From Mesorhizobium sp. SARCC-RB16n (lineage in GTDB: Bacteria > Pseudomonadota > Alphaproteobacteria > Rhizobiales > Rhizobiaceae): a stretch of DNA of 64,000 bases. Below, piece after piece: positions 24,765 through 33,394 of this stretch. Under the pieces are notes generated by a model. It made no database searches. It saw nothing but the letters and a program-made list of their open reading frames with translations, and had not been told where the DNA came from. Positions within the stretch are counted from its first letter, which is position 1, and each line of letters starts with the position of its first letter. The DNA is taken from the NCBI RefSeq assembly GCF_008520305.1, contig NZ_ML703287.1, positions 62,001 through 126,000 on the forward strand, given 5' to 3'. The position numbers were made by a program, and so were the translations under genes.

Positions 24765-25385
24765 ATGAGCAAGGACGCATTCATCCATAAGATGCTGCCC
24801 GGTTCGCCGGGTGGTCCGCTTCTCTTCGTCTTCCATGGCACGGGCGGTGACGAGAGCCAGCTTGTATCGCTGGGGCGCGATCTCGCGCCCCAGGCCACCA
24901 TCATCTCGCCGCGCGGCGATGTTTCCGAACAAGGTGCCGCGCGTTTCTTCCGCCGCACCGGCGAGGGCGTCTACGACATGGACGACCTGGCACGGGCGAC
25001 CGGCAAGATGGCTGAATTCGTCAAGGCCCATGTCGACGCGGCGGCCCCATCGGGCGTGCTGGGTCTCGGCTATTCCAACGGCGCCAACATCCTGGCCTCG
25101 GTGGTGTTTGCCGCGCCGGCACTGTTCGATGCCACGGTGTTGATGCATCCGCTGATCCCCTTCGAGCCGGAGGTGAAAGGCAGCCTTGCCGGCCGTCACA
25201 TTCTTGTAACGGCGGGCAAGCGCGATCCGATCTGTCCGCCGAACCTGACGGCGCGGCTCGAAGCCTATTTGCGTGCCGATGGTGCCGATGTCACAGTGGA
25301 GTGGCACGAAGGCGGGCACGAGGTGCGGCCAAACGAAATCGACGCGGCGCGGCGACTTTTTGCCGGCGTTGCCCAAGGAGTCTAG
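24765..25385 (+). CDS. Phospholipase/carboxylesterase-family hydrolase (MhqD-like)
   Basis: This 206-residue alpha/beta hydrolase has the nucleophile elbow GLGYSNGANI (Ser near residue 104), the oxyanion segment FVFHGTGGDE, an Asp in TAGKRDPICPP and a His in WHEGGHEVRP, the full catalytic triad. Family members act on short acyl esters or thioesters. With the preceding VOC dioxygenase it forms an mhqO-mhqD-like operon, inferred to protect against quinones or other thiol-reactive compounds. The downstream GNAT-like gene starts three bases after the stop. Confidence 0.87.
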   Translation: MSKDAFIHKMLPGSPGGPLLFVFHGTGGDESQLVSLGRDLAPQATIISPRGDVSEQGAARFFRRTGEGVYDMDDLARATGKMAEFVKAHVDAAAPSGVLGLGYSNGANILASVVFAAPALFDATVLMHPLIPFEPEVKGSLAGRHILVTAGKRDPICPPNLTARLEAYLRADGADVTVEWHEGGHEVRPNEIDAARRLFAGVAQGV

Positions 25386-25387
25386 AG

Positions 25388-25687
25388 ATGCCCGATCAAC
25401 TGCCGGAGATAGAACTTGAAGATCGCGGCTCCAAGGGTCGCTACGTCCTGCGCGGCCCCGGCGGCGCCGAGGCCGAAATGACCTTCACCAAGATCGGCGA
25501 ACACCAGCTGATCATAGACCACACGGAAGTGCCGGACGCCTTTCGCGGCCAGGGCGCCGGGCTTCGGCTCGTCACCCGCGCGGTCGAGGATGCGCGAGCG
25601 GCGGGCAAGAAGATCATCCCGCTCTGCCCGTTCGCCAACGCCCAGTTTCGCCGCCATCCGGAGTGGGCTGACGTGCTGAAGCGATAG
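25388..25687 (+). CDS. Small GNAT-like N-acetyltransferase (YjdJ/Gcn5-like)
   Basis: This 99-residue protein matches the short GNAT-like family: beta strands, then HTEVPDAFRGQGAGLRLVTRAVEDARAAG, which contains the acetyl-CoA pyrophosphate loop (RGQGAG), then IIPLCPFANAQFRRHPEW. These small proteins are related to human GTLF/NATD1; substrates are mostly unknown. It starts three bases after the hydrolase gene and is therefore the third gene of that operon. Confidence 0.86.
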   Translation: MPDQLPEIELEDRGSKGRYVLRGPGGAEAEMTFTKIGEHQLIIDHTEVPDAFRGQGAGLRLVTRAVEDARAAGKKIIPLCPFANAQFRRHPEWADVLKR

Positions 25688-25760
25688 GTTGGACGGGCTT
25701 TGTCATTTGCCCGGGTAGCACATCCTGCCTAAGTGGGTATGATATATCGCTCCCGCGCCG

Positions 25761-26843
25761 ATGAACGAACCGAATGACCCCCCCATGACCGAATCCGACC
25801 TCGTCCCCGTCTTCGACGGCCATAATGATACGCTGCTGAGGCTCTATCAGTCCAAGGATAGCGACGTCGAAAAGCTGTTCATCGAAGGGAAATCGGGCGG
25901 CCATATCGACCTGCCGCGCGCCAGGGCCGGCGGATTCGCCGGTGGCATGTTCGCCATCTTCCCGCCGCCGGTCGAGAAGACACGGCGTAGCGCCGTGCCT
26001 TCGGCGCCGAGCGACAGCGAGCCGCTGCCGCCCGAGGTTCCGCGCGCCGATGCGCTCAACTCGACGATCGCGATGGCGTCCATCCTGTTCAGGCTGGAAC
26101 GCGCCGGCGCATTGGCGATCTGCCGCAGTGCCAGCGATGTGCGCAATGCCATGGCGCAAGGCACGATTGCCGCGGTGTTCCACATAGAGGGCGTCGAGGC
26201 GATCGATCCCGAACTCTCCATGCTCGATGTGCTGCATGCCGCGGGCCTGCGTTCGCTCGGCATCGTCTGGAGCCGGCCGAATGCGTTCGGCCACGGCGTA
26301 CCGTTCCGCTTTCCGTCCTCGCCCGACACCGGACCAGGACTGACCGATGCCGGCAAGGCGCTGGTCAAGGCCTGCAATGAACTGAAGATCATGATCGATC
26401 TCTCGCATCTCAACGAGAAGGGCTTTCGCGATGTTGCAGCGCTTAGCGACGCGCCGCTGGTCGCCACCCACTCCAACGTGCATGCGATCTGCGGCCATTC
26501 GCGCAATCTCACCGACTGGCAACTCGGCGCGATCCGCGAAACCGGCGGCATGGTCGGCTTGAATTTCGCCACCGGCTTCCTGCGCGAGGACGGCCGCATG
26601 AATGCCGACACCAGCCTCGACATCATGGTGCGCCATATCGATTCCCTGCTGCAGGCTCTGGGCGAGGACGGCGTCGGTCTCGGCTCGGATTTCGACGGCG
26701 CCATGATCCCGGCCGTTATCGGCGACGTCGCCGGCCTGCCGAAACTCATCGATGCGCTGGCGGCACGCGGTTTCGGCCGGGCTTTGATCGAAAAGATCGC
26801 CTACCGCAACTGGCTGGCGATGCTGGAAAGAACGATAGGTTAG
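25761..26843 (+). CDS. Membrane dipeptidase (peptidase family M19)
   Basis: This 360-residue zinc enzyme of the amidohydrolase superfamily hydrolyses dipeptides, often with broad or D-residue specificity. The metal-binding motifs are present in order: DGHND (~residue 20), HIEG (~140), IDLSHLNEKG (~212), THSNVHAICGHSRN (~235) and GLGSDFDGA (~310). No signal peptide is seen, as is usual for bacterial members. It ends just before the convergent gene at 26850. Its link to the catabolic cluster that follows is uncertain. Confidence 0.9.
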   Translation: MNEPNDPPMTESDLVPVFDGHNDTLLRLYQSKDSDVEKLFIEGKSGGHIDLPRARAGGFAGGMFAIFPPPVEKTRRSAVPSAPSDSEPLPPEVPRADALNSTIAMASILFRLERAGALAICRSASDVRNAMAQGTIAAVFHIEGVEAIDPELSMLDVLHAAGLRSLGIVWSRPNAFGHGVPFRFPSSPDTGPGLTDAGKALVKACNELKIMIDLSHLNEKGFRDVAALSDAPLVATHSNVHAICGHSRNLTDWQLGAIRETGGMVGLNFATGFLREDGRMNADTSLDIMVRHIDSLLQALGEDGVGLGSDFDGAMIPAVIGDVAGLPKLIDALAARGFGRALIEKIAYRNWLAMLERTIG

Positions 26844-26849
26844 AGTGGC

Positions 26850-27110
26850 TTATTCGAAGCCCATGCGCTTCAGCCAATCCTTGCCGACGCCGCGATCCCT
26901 GATGATCGGCAGCGGGTTTTCCGCATCGAGCCGCGCGCAGATGCGGTAGACTTCGAGCGTCTCCGCGCTCATCTCGTCGCGCTTGTAGAAGAACATGGCG
27001 GCGGCATAACGCGTGCGGCCGGACCATTTCTCGCCCAGCGGTGTGTTGACCAGTTCCCACTGTTCGGCGGCTTCGCCATCTTCCTGCTGCTTGCCGGCTT
27101 CCTCGGCCAT
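26850..27110 (-). CDS. Small soluble protein of unknown function at the end of the oxidoreductase operon
   Basis: This 86-residue acidic protein has no signal peptide or membrane span. The middle (SGRTRYAAAMFFYKRDEMSAETLEVYRICARLD) looks like a folded helical domain. I do not recognise a family. The ATG at 27110 is two bases after the stop codon of the GcvT-like gene, so it is almost certainly the last gene of that operon. It could be a small subunit or chaperone of one of the enzymes. Confidence 0.7.
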   Translation of the reverse strand: MAEEAGKQQEDGEAAEQWELVNTPLGEKWSGRTRYAAAMFFYKRDEMSAETLEVYRICARLDAENPLPIIRDRGVGKDWLKRMGFE

Positions 27111-27112
27111 GG

Positions 27113-28339
27113 TCAAAAATCCGCCGGCGGGTTGGCGGTGCGGCGGTCGAGCTTTATGAAGGGTCGCGCCATGACCTTGGCCCGTTTCATCAGCTTCTGG
27201 TACTGCAGCTCGCGCATGGCGTAGATTTCGACCCAGAGATCTTCCACCATGGTATCACCGTATGGCCGCGCCAGCGAGGCGATGGCGATGTTGCGCTTGG
27301 CCATCGGCGACCACATGGCGGCGCTGACTAGGCCGACCTCCTGGCTCTTCTTGTGGTAGACGATGGCGTGCTCGGCCGGGATGTTGCCCTCGATCTCCAG
27401 CCCGACCAGCACATGGCGCAGCTTGCGTTTCGCCCTCGCTTCGAGAATGGCGCGCCGGCCGTTGAAATGGCCCTTCTCCGGATCGATCATGAAGCCGAGC
27501 CCGATCTCGTCGGGCATGCGCAGGCGGTCGGTGCGGATCGCATGTTCGGCGGTTGTGAAATCAGCGTTGGCGACGATCAGCCCTGCTTCGAGCCGGGCGC
27601 GGTTGAGCGCGTTATAGCCGATCGCCCTGACACCGCGCAGTTCACCCGCCGTCATCAGCCGATCCCACAGGCTGAGCGCCTTGTCGGCCAGAACGAACAG
27701 CTCGTAACCGAGATCGCCGGTAAAGCCGGTGCGTGAAATGACGATCGTGCCGCCGTCATGCGGGAACTCCGCAAGGTCGAATATTTTCAGCTTCTCGACT
27801 CCGGCGAAACCGGCATCGCGCAGCACGGCGAAGGAGGTTGGACCCTGCATGGCGAGCCCGGCGACGGCCTCGGTCTCTTCCTCGACGATGACGTCGAAAC
27901 CAAGGGCACTGTCCAGCAGCCAGGGCAGATGCCGTTCCTGCGAACACAACCGGAATCGGGTTGGCGAAAGTCGGAACAGCGTGCCGTCGTCCAGCACAAA
28001 ACCTTCGTCATCACACCACGCGGTGTACTGAACGCGACCGGACCTGAGCTTGGTGACATCGCGCAAGGTGACGCGGTCGAGGAAGGCTTCGGCATCCTGC
28101 CCCTCGATCCGGTATTTGGTCATCGGCGAAATGTCGAACAGCGCCGCCTGGCTGCGGATGGCGAAATATTCGAGCTCCTCGTCCCACAGCGAATGCGGCG
28201 CGCGGTAGCCGGCCCAATTGTACCAGTCCTGGGTCTTGGCCAGCGCATCGATGCGCGGCTGGAACGGCGTGCCGAGACGCAGCGTGCGGAAGTGGGATTG
28301 CGCGAGGGTGCGGGCCGCGTTGTCGAGCTGACTGGTCAT
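27113..28339 (-). CDS. GcvT-like aminomethyltransferase family protein
   Basis: This 408-residue protein matches the T-protein/DMSP-demethylase folate-binding fold. N-terminal segments include ALFDISPMTKYRIEGQDAEAFLDRVTLRD (~70-98), the folate-pocket region CDDEGFVLDDGTLFRL (~110-125) and RTGFTGDLGYELFV (~205-218), with the C-terminal GCV_T_C barrel. Such proteins take a one-carbon unit from a methylated amine or sulfonium onto tetrahydrofolate. Its position after two FAD oxidoreductase genes suggests use of methyl groups from an N-methylated substrate; the substrate is inference. Confidence 0.87.
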   Translation of the reverse strand: MTSQLDNAARTLAQSHFRTLRLGTPFQPRIDALAKTQDWYNWAGYRAPHSLWDEELEYFAIRSQAALFDISPMTKYRIEGQDAEAFLDRVTLRDVTKLRSGRVQYTAWCDDEGFVLDDGTLFRLSPTRFRLCSQERHLPWLLDSALGFDVIVEEETEAVAGLAMQGPTSFAVLRDAGFAGVEKLKIFDLAEFPHDGGTIVISRTGFTGDLGYELFVLADKALSLWDRLMTAGELRGVRAIGYNALNRARLEAGLIVANADFTTAEHAIRTDRLRMPDEIGLGFMIDPEKGHFNGRRAILEARAKRKLRHVLVGLEIEGNIPAEHAIVYHKKSQEVGLVSAAMWSPMAKRNIAIASLARPYGDTMVEDLWVEIYAMRELQYQKLMKRAKVMARPFIKLDRRTANPPADF

Positions 28340-28390
28340 GGCAGCGTTCCTTCGCCGTAGGGTGCGGTGTTGGCCAACCGAGACATCCCG

Positions 28391-29971
28391 TCACCCCTTC
28401 ATCGCGATGATGCGCCGTGCGGCGTTGAGGCCGGGCGCGCCGGAGACGCCACCGCCAGGATGCGAACCGGCGCCGGCCAGGAAAAGGCCCTCAATCGGCG
28501 TGTCGTAGCCCGACCAGCCGGAGACGGGGCGCGAGATCAGCATCTGATCGGCCTGCAATTCGCCATGGTGCCAGTGGCCGCCCGGCATGCGGTAACGCTT
28601 CTCGATATCGGCAGGCGTCAGAAGTTCGGCATGGCGCACGGTTTTGGCGATGCCAGGCGCGTAAGCTTCCAACTGAGCCATGATTGCCTCGACGAATTTC
28701 GGCTTGCCGGCATCCCAACCCTCTTTCAACTGATAGGGCGCGTATTGCACCACCGCCGACAGCACGCAGGCGCCGTCGGGCGCGAGTGACGGATCGGCGA
28801 GGCTGGGCAGTGTGATTTCCATCATCGGCTCGGACGAGAACGCGCCATATTTGGATGGATTGAAGGCACGCTCGACATGGTCGGGGGAGGGCGCGATGAC
28901 GAGACGCCCCTTATGGTCGGGAGCATCGACCCCGGCAAATTGCGGGGGCCGGTCGAGTGCCAAATGGAGCTTGGCGGCATCACCCTTCATGCGGATATTT
29001 CTGACCTTGCGCATGAAGCCGGTGTCGATCCCGCGCGGTCCGACAAGATCGAGGACGGTGGTCGCAGGGTTGATGGCGGAGACGATCGTCCTGGCGCGAA
29101 GCTCCTCGCCATTGTCGAGCGCCACGCCGACGGCGCGGCCTTTCTCGACAATGACCCTTGCGACGGGCACCGATGTGCGGATCGTGACGCCAGCCCTTTC
29201 GGCAGCAGCGCGGATGGCGTTGGCCACCGCGCCCATGCCGCCTTGCGGCAGCAATTGAGCTCCGGCCGCACCGCCGATCTCGCCGGCCAGCCGATAGTAG
29301 AGCCCGAGCAGCGAGGTCGGCGAGCGCGGGCCGAGATGGCTGCCAAGCGTGGCGTCGAAGGCGAGCAGGCCCTTCAGCCTGTCGTCGGTAAGCTGTTCGT
29401 CAAGCAGGTCGGCGACGTTCATCAACAGCACGCGCAGGAAGTCGCGCATGTCTTCCTTGCCAAGTTTCTTCAGCGCCAGCGCGGACTGGCCGAGCGATGC
29501 GGTCTCCAGCAGCGACATGCCGCCGAGATCGGGCGGCCGGCGCGACAGGAAGGGCTTCAGGATGCCGGCGTAGCGCAGCAGTTGTGCGCGCAACTCCTTC
29601 CAGGCGGACTGTTCCGACGAACTGACGCCGGTCAGCACCTCGCCATAGGCGCCATGCAGGACAAGCGGCGGTCCATCTTTCGACAATGCGACTGACGGGA
29701 TGAAGTCGGCGCGGGCGATTTGCAGCCCGTGCTTTTCCAGCTCCAGCGTCTTTACCACATCGGGATGCAGCCGGTTCAGCACATGCGCGATCGACGAGAC
29801 GCGAAAACCCGGCGCGAATTCCTCGGTGCGCGCGGCGCCGCCGAGTTCGGCTCCGGCCTCCAGCACCAGCGCCTTGCGGCCGGCCTTCGCCAGCGTGGCG
29901 GCAGCGACAAGCCCGTTGTGGCCGCCGCCGACAACAAGCACATCCCATTTTAGGGCATCAAATGACGTCAT
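28391..29971 (-). CDS. FAD-dependent oxidoreductase, phytoene-dehydrogenase/PYROXD2-like (copy A)
   Basis: This 526-residue flavoprotein has an N-terminal Rossmann dinucleotide site (VVGGGHNGLVAAATLAKAG, ~11-30), a FAD-contact TVVSAINPATTVLDLVG-type segment (~295-315) and the C-terminal GLFLAGAGSHPGGGVSGAPGLNAARRI signature. It resembles phytoene-dehydrogenase-related and human PYROXD2 proteins, whose substrates are mostly unknown. Its start overlaps the end of copy B by 14 bases, so the two are translationally coupled. Both copies are full length with intact cofactor motifs, suggesting either a heteromer or sequential steps. Confidence 0.86.
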   Translation of the reverse strand: MTSFDALKWDVLVVGGGHNGLVAAATLAKAGRKALVLEAGAELGGAARTEEFAPGFRVSSIAHVLNRLHPDVVKTLELEKHGLQIARADFIPSVALSKDGPPLVLHGAYGEVLTGVSSSEQSAWKELRAQLLRYAGILKPFLSRRPPDLGGMSLLETASLGQSALALKKLGKEDMRDFLRVLLMNVADLLDEQLTDDRLKGLLAFDATLGSHLGPRSPTSLLGLYYRLAGEIGGAAGAQLLPQGGMGAVANAIRAAAERAGVTIRTSVPVARVIVEKGRAVGVALDNGEELRARTIVSAINPATTVLDLVGPRGIDTGFMRKVRNIRMKGDAAKLHLALDRPPQFAGVDAPDHKGRLVIAPSPDHVERAFNPSKYGAFSSEPMMEITLPSLADPSLAPDGACVLSAVVQYAPYQLKEGWDAGKPKFVEAIMAQLEAYAPGIAKTVRHAELLTPADIEKRYRMPGGHWHHGELQADQMLISRPVSGWSGYDTPIEGLFLAGAGSHPGGGVSGAPGLNAARRIIAMKG

Positions 29972-31577
29972 GTGCCGGGCTCATATGCGAGGTGGATTTT
30001 GCGAGGTCGCGCAGAATTTCCGCCGCGGCGTTGCGTCCGGGCGCACCCATCACGCCGCCGCCAGGGTGGGTCGAGGAGCCGCACATATAGAGGCCACTGA
30101 GCGGTGAACGATACTGTGCGTAGCCCGGCACCGGGCGGTTGAACAGAAGCTGGTCGAAGGTCAGTTCGCCCTGAAAGATGTTGCCTTCGGTGAGGCCGAC
30201 CTCGGCCTCGATTTCGCGCGGCGTGCGCACCTCCATATGGACGATGCGGTCGCGGAAGCCCGGCGAATACTCCGCAATCTGCGCGATCACGCTTTCGGCG
30301 AAGCCGTCGCGATCGGCGTCCGTCCACTCGCGACCGGCGATCCTGGGCGGCGCGTACTGCACGAAGCAGCTCATGAAATGTTTTCCCGGCGGCGCCATCG
30401 TCGGGTCGAGTGTGGTCGGGATGACCATGTCGAGGAAGGGATCGGCGGACCAGCGGCCGGCCTTCCAGTCGTCATAGGCGCGCTCCATGCGCTCGATCGA
30501 ATCGGTGAAATGCATGTCGCCGCGATAGACTGGCGAATCCTTCGGCAGTGCGGGGAATTCCGGCAGCGAATCGAGCGCTATGTTGACCTTGCCGGAGGAA
30601 CCGCGAATCTTGAAGTTCTTCACCCGGCGCAGGAAAATGTCGGGCAGTTCCTTCTCCTCGACCAGTTTCAGGAAGGTGCGCTTCACGTCGGCATTGGAGA
30701 CGACCAGCTTGCCGTAGACCTCCTCGCCGCCGGCCAGCACGACGCCCTTGGCCTTGCCTCCGTGCACCAGCACATGATCGACCTCGGCGCCGGTGCGGAT
30801 CGTGCCGCCGGACGCCTTGAAGGAGGCTGCCAGTGCCTTGGTGATCGCGCCCATGCCGCCGCGCGCATAGCCCCAGGCGCCGACCGATCCGTCGACCTCG
30901 CCCATATAGTGGTGCAGCAGGACGTAAGCGGTGCCTGGCGACATCGGCCCGAGTGCCGTACCGATGATGCCGGACAGCGCGAAGTTCGCCTTGATGACAT
31001 CGGTCTCGAAATATTCGTCGAGGAATTCCGAGATCGACATGGTCCAGAAGCGCAGCGTCAGCGCCATTTCCTCTGATGACAGGTCGGCGAATTTCTTGCC
31101 GAGATAGAGCAGTTCGCCAAGGTCGCGTGGCTTGAGGCTGGTCGGATCTGGCGCGGTGCGCATCAACAGTGGCTGGATGAAGCGGCACTGCCGCGTCACG
31201 TCGCGCGAATAGCGGTCATAGGCCTCGGCATCCCGTTTGGAGAAGCGGGCGAATTCGCGCCGGTGCGCGTCGTGGTCGCGGTAGTTGGCGAGATAGTCGC
31301 CATCTCGCGTAAACACCGCGCCGCCCTCATAGGAAATGACCTGCAGGCCGAAGCGCGGCAGTTCGAGATCGCGCATGATCTCGGGGCGGAACAGCGAGCA
31401 GACATAGGAGCAGTTGGAATAGAGGAAGCCCGGCGTCAGCTCGCGGCTCGTGGCAGCACCGCCGACCCAGTCGTTCTTCTCCACCACCAGTACGTCGAGA
31501 CCGGCGCGCTGCAGGTAGCAGGCATTGACCAGGCCGTTGTGTCCGCCGCCGATGACGATCGCATCCCAAGCTTTCAT
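29958..31577 (-). CDS. FAD-dependent oxidoreductase, phytoene-dehydrogenase/PYROXD2-like (copy B)
   Basis: This 539-residue paralogue of copy A has the Rossmann site VIGGGHNGLVNACYLQRAG (~7-25) and the C-terminal signature GLYMCGSSTHPGGGVMGAPGRNAA. I start at the ATG 31577 (MKAWDAIVIGG), which places the nucleotide site at the N-terminus as in the family. It is the first gene of the minus-strand operon B-A-GcvT-26850 and is divergent from the methyltransferase gene at 31831. A YTGAA-N6-TTCAA palindrome lies in the shared promoter region. Confidence 0.86.
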   Translation of the reverse strand: MKAWDAIVIGGGHNGLVNACYLQRAGLDVLVVEKNDWVGGAATSRELTPGFLYSNCSYVCSLFRPEIMRDLELPRFGLQVISYEGGAVFTRDGDYLANYRDHDAHRREFARFSKRDAEAYDRYSRDVTRQCRFIQPLLMRTAPDPTSLKPRDLGELLYLGKKFADLSSEEMALTLRFWTMSISEFLDEYFETDVIKANFALSGIIGTALGPMSPGTAYVLLHHYMGEVDGSVGAWGYARGGMGAITKALAASFKASGGTIRTGAEVDHVLVHGGKAKGVVLAGGEEVYGKLVVSNADVKRTFLKLVEEKELPDIFLRRVKNFKIRGSSGKVNIALDSLPEFPALPKDSPVYRGDMHFTDSIERMERAYDDWKAGRWSADPFLDMVIPTTLDPTMAPPGKHFMSCFVQYAPPRIAGREWTDADRDGFAESVIAQIAEYSPGFRDRIVHMEVRTPREIEAEVGLTEGNIFQGELTFDQLLFNRPVPGYAQYRSPLSGLYMCGSSTHPGGGVMGAPGRNAAAEILRDLAKSTSHMSPAHDVI

Positions 31578-31730
31578 TGTGGCCCGGTCTTCCCTGTTTT
31601 GCGCAATTCCGGACGGAAAACCGCTCACACTTTTCCTGGAATTGCTTAGGCGACCCGCTCTTCATTTTTGCGTGATCTGTTCCCGAATGCGTGGAATTTG
31701 GCATGGCATCAGCCATTCTGTCCAGCCATA

Positions 31731-31746
31731 CTGAATGAATGTTCAA
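31731..31746. promoter_or_regulatory. Candidate BetI-like operator, site 1
   Basis: CTGAA-TGAATG-TTCAA lies between the divergent oxidoreductase operon (start 31577) and the methyltransferase-tetR pair (start 31831). The same YTGAA-N6-TTCAA pattern recurs at 39957 and 42918, the other two promoter regions of the cluster. Confidence 0.55.
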
Positions 31747-31830
31747 CAAATGTTATTGCTTTTTTCCGGACATGGATTACGCTTTGCCGGCGTTCGAAAC
31801 AGGCATTCGTCGATTGGGGACCGAGGGCTG

Positions 31831-32631
31831 ATGATCGAAACGGCAAATGCCGGGCCGGAGTATGACGACACTGCCATCCGTTTCCTCGAAGCGCTGTGGG
31901 GCGATGGCTACCTGTCGCCGGGCGGACCTGAAGAGGTCGACCGGGTGGTCGAGGGGCTTTGGCTCGAGGACAAGACTGTCCTCGATATCGGCTGTGGCGC
32001 CGGCGGCATCGCGCTGCATCTGGTCGAACGGCATGGCGCTGCCCACGTCACTGGTTTTGATGTCGAACATCCTGTGATCATGGCGGCCAGACAGCGTGCC
32101 GCGGCGCGTGCGCTGGTGGAGAGGGCCAATTTTATCCAGGGGCCGCCGGGGCCGCTGCCTTTCATAGATCGCTCCTTCGATGTCGTCTTCTCCAAGGACG
32201 CCCTGCTGCATGTGCCCGACAAGGACGCGTTGTTCGCCGAAATCTTTCGCGTGCTGAAGCCGGGCGGCGTCTTTGCGGCCTCCAACTGGATGATTTCGCA
32301 TGACGGTGAACCGTCGCCCGAGATGAAGGCCTATGTCGCCGCCGAAGGGCTGTCCTTCGCCATGGCATCGCCGGCGCGCTATGCGCAAGCAATGCGCAAG
32401 GCGGGCTTTGCCGATGTCACCGTCAGGGATCGCAATCCCTGGTACCGCGAGGTCGCGCGCGGGGAACTCGAAAGGTTGAAAGGACCGCTCTATCCGGCCG
32501 TTGCCGCCGCGGTCGGCGCGACCTATGTCGACAAGAACATCCGAACCTGGGAAGCCATGCAGAAGGTGCTTGACAGCGGCGAGCACCGTCCCACTCATCT
32601 TCGCGGGTGGAAGCCGGATGCAGAGGGATAG
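31831..32631 (+). CDS. SAM-dependent methyltransferase
   Basis: This 266-residue class I methyltransferase has motif I ([18 protein letters not shown], ~47-64), an acidic residue after strand two (VTGFDVEH), motif post-II ([20 protein letters not shown], ~120-140) and a RVLKPGG segment. It is similar in pattern to phosphoethanolamine- or sarcosine-type N-methyltransferases, which would suit a methylated-amine pathway, but the acceptor is not identifiable. GAGGG precedes the ATG at 31831. The tetR gene follows after six bases, so they are co-transcribed. Confidence 0.85.
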   Translation: MIETANAGPEYDDTAIRFLEALWGDGYLSPGGPEEVDRVVEGLWLEDKTVLDIGCGAGGIALHLVERHGAAHVTGFDVEHPVIMAARQRAAARALVERANFIQGPPGPLPFIDRSFDVVFSKDALLHVPDKDALFAEIFRVLKPGGVFAASNWMISHDGEPSPEMKAYVAAEGLSFAMASPARYAQAMRKAGFADVTVRDRNPWYREVARGELERLKGPLYPAVAAAVGATYVDKNIRTWEAMQKVLDSGEHRPTHLRGWKPDAEG

Positions 32632-32637
32632 CCGGCG

Positions 32638-33351
32638 ATGCTGGAGGCCATCACACCCATGAAGACGGCAGACGCCAGGGACGCGCTCCTTGAACCGGCG
32701 CGGAAAGCCGAATCCGAAAAGCGCGGGCGCAAGGCGTCGAAGGAAGTCAGGCAGCTTCAGCTCATCGAGGCGACGATCGATTCGCTTGCCAAGCGCGGCT
32801 ATTCGGAAACGACGATGGCCGACGTCGCCGACGGTGCCGGCCTGTCGCGCGGCATTGTCAATTTCCATTTCGAGAGCAAGGAAAAACTGCTCGTCGCGAC
32901 ACTGCAGTATATGTACGACGAGTATTCCGCGCACTGGCGCAATGCCTTGCAAAAGGCAGGAGATGATCCCGCCCGCCAGCTCCAGGCTTTGGTCGCGGCC
33001 GATTTCGACCGGTCGATCTGCAACAAGCGCAAGCTTGCCGCCTGGTGCGCCTTCTGGGGCGAGGCCAAGTCGCGGCCGACCTATCAGGCACTGAGCAGCG
33101 CTCGCGATGCCATGTATCAGAATATTTTCATCGACCTCTGCATGGTCCTCAAGCAAAGCGGCGGCTACGCCTACGAGCCCCAGGTCATGGCGTTGGCGCT
33201 CAGCGCCATGCTGGAAGGACTGTGGCTGCGCCTGATGATGGGCACTGAGGACACCACGCGCGAGACCGCCTTGCAGGCGGCCAATGAATTCCTGTCGGCC
33301 GCATTCCCAAGGCACTATCCGCTGAAGGCCGTCGGCCCGACGAAATCATAA
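32638..33351 (+). CDS. BetI-type TetR/AcrR transcriptional regulator
   Basis: This 237-residue repressor has an N-terminal helix-turn-helix (GYSETTMADVADGAGLSRGIVNFHFESKEKLLVATLQY, ~54-92) and a C-terminal ligand domain in BetI style: FDRSICNKRKLAAWCAFWGEAKSRP and LEGLWLRLMMG align with the BetI segments AW-AFW and DGLWLR. BetI proteins sense choline or related quaternary amines. The N-terminal ~35 residues are an extension relative to E. coli BetI (195 residues). It lies inside the amine cluster and is the best candidate for the protein binding the YTGAA-N6-TTCAA sites. Ligand identity is inference. Confidence 0.88.
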   Translation: MLEAITPMKTADARDALLEPARKAESEKRGRKASKEVRQLQLIEATIDSLAKRGYSETTMADVADGAGLSRGIVNFHFESKEKLLVATLQYMYDEYSAHWRNALQKAGDDPARQLQALVAADFDRSICNKRKLAAWCAFWGEAKSRPTYQALSSARDAMYQNIFIDLCMVLKQSGGYAYEPQVMALALSAMLEGLWLRLMMGTEDTTRETALQAANEFLSAAFPRHYPLKAVGPTKS

Positions 33352-33394
33352 GAAAAGACCAAACCATAAGAAAACCACAGAGGATGGGACAGCA

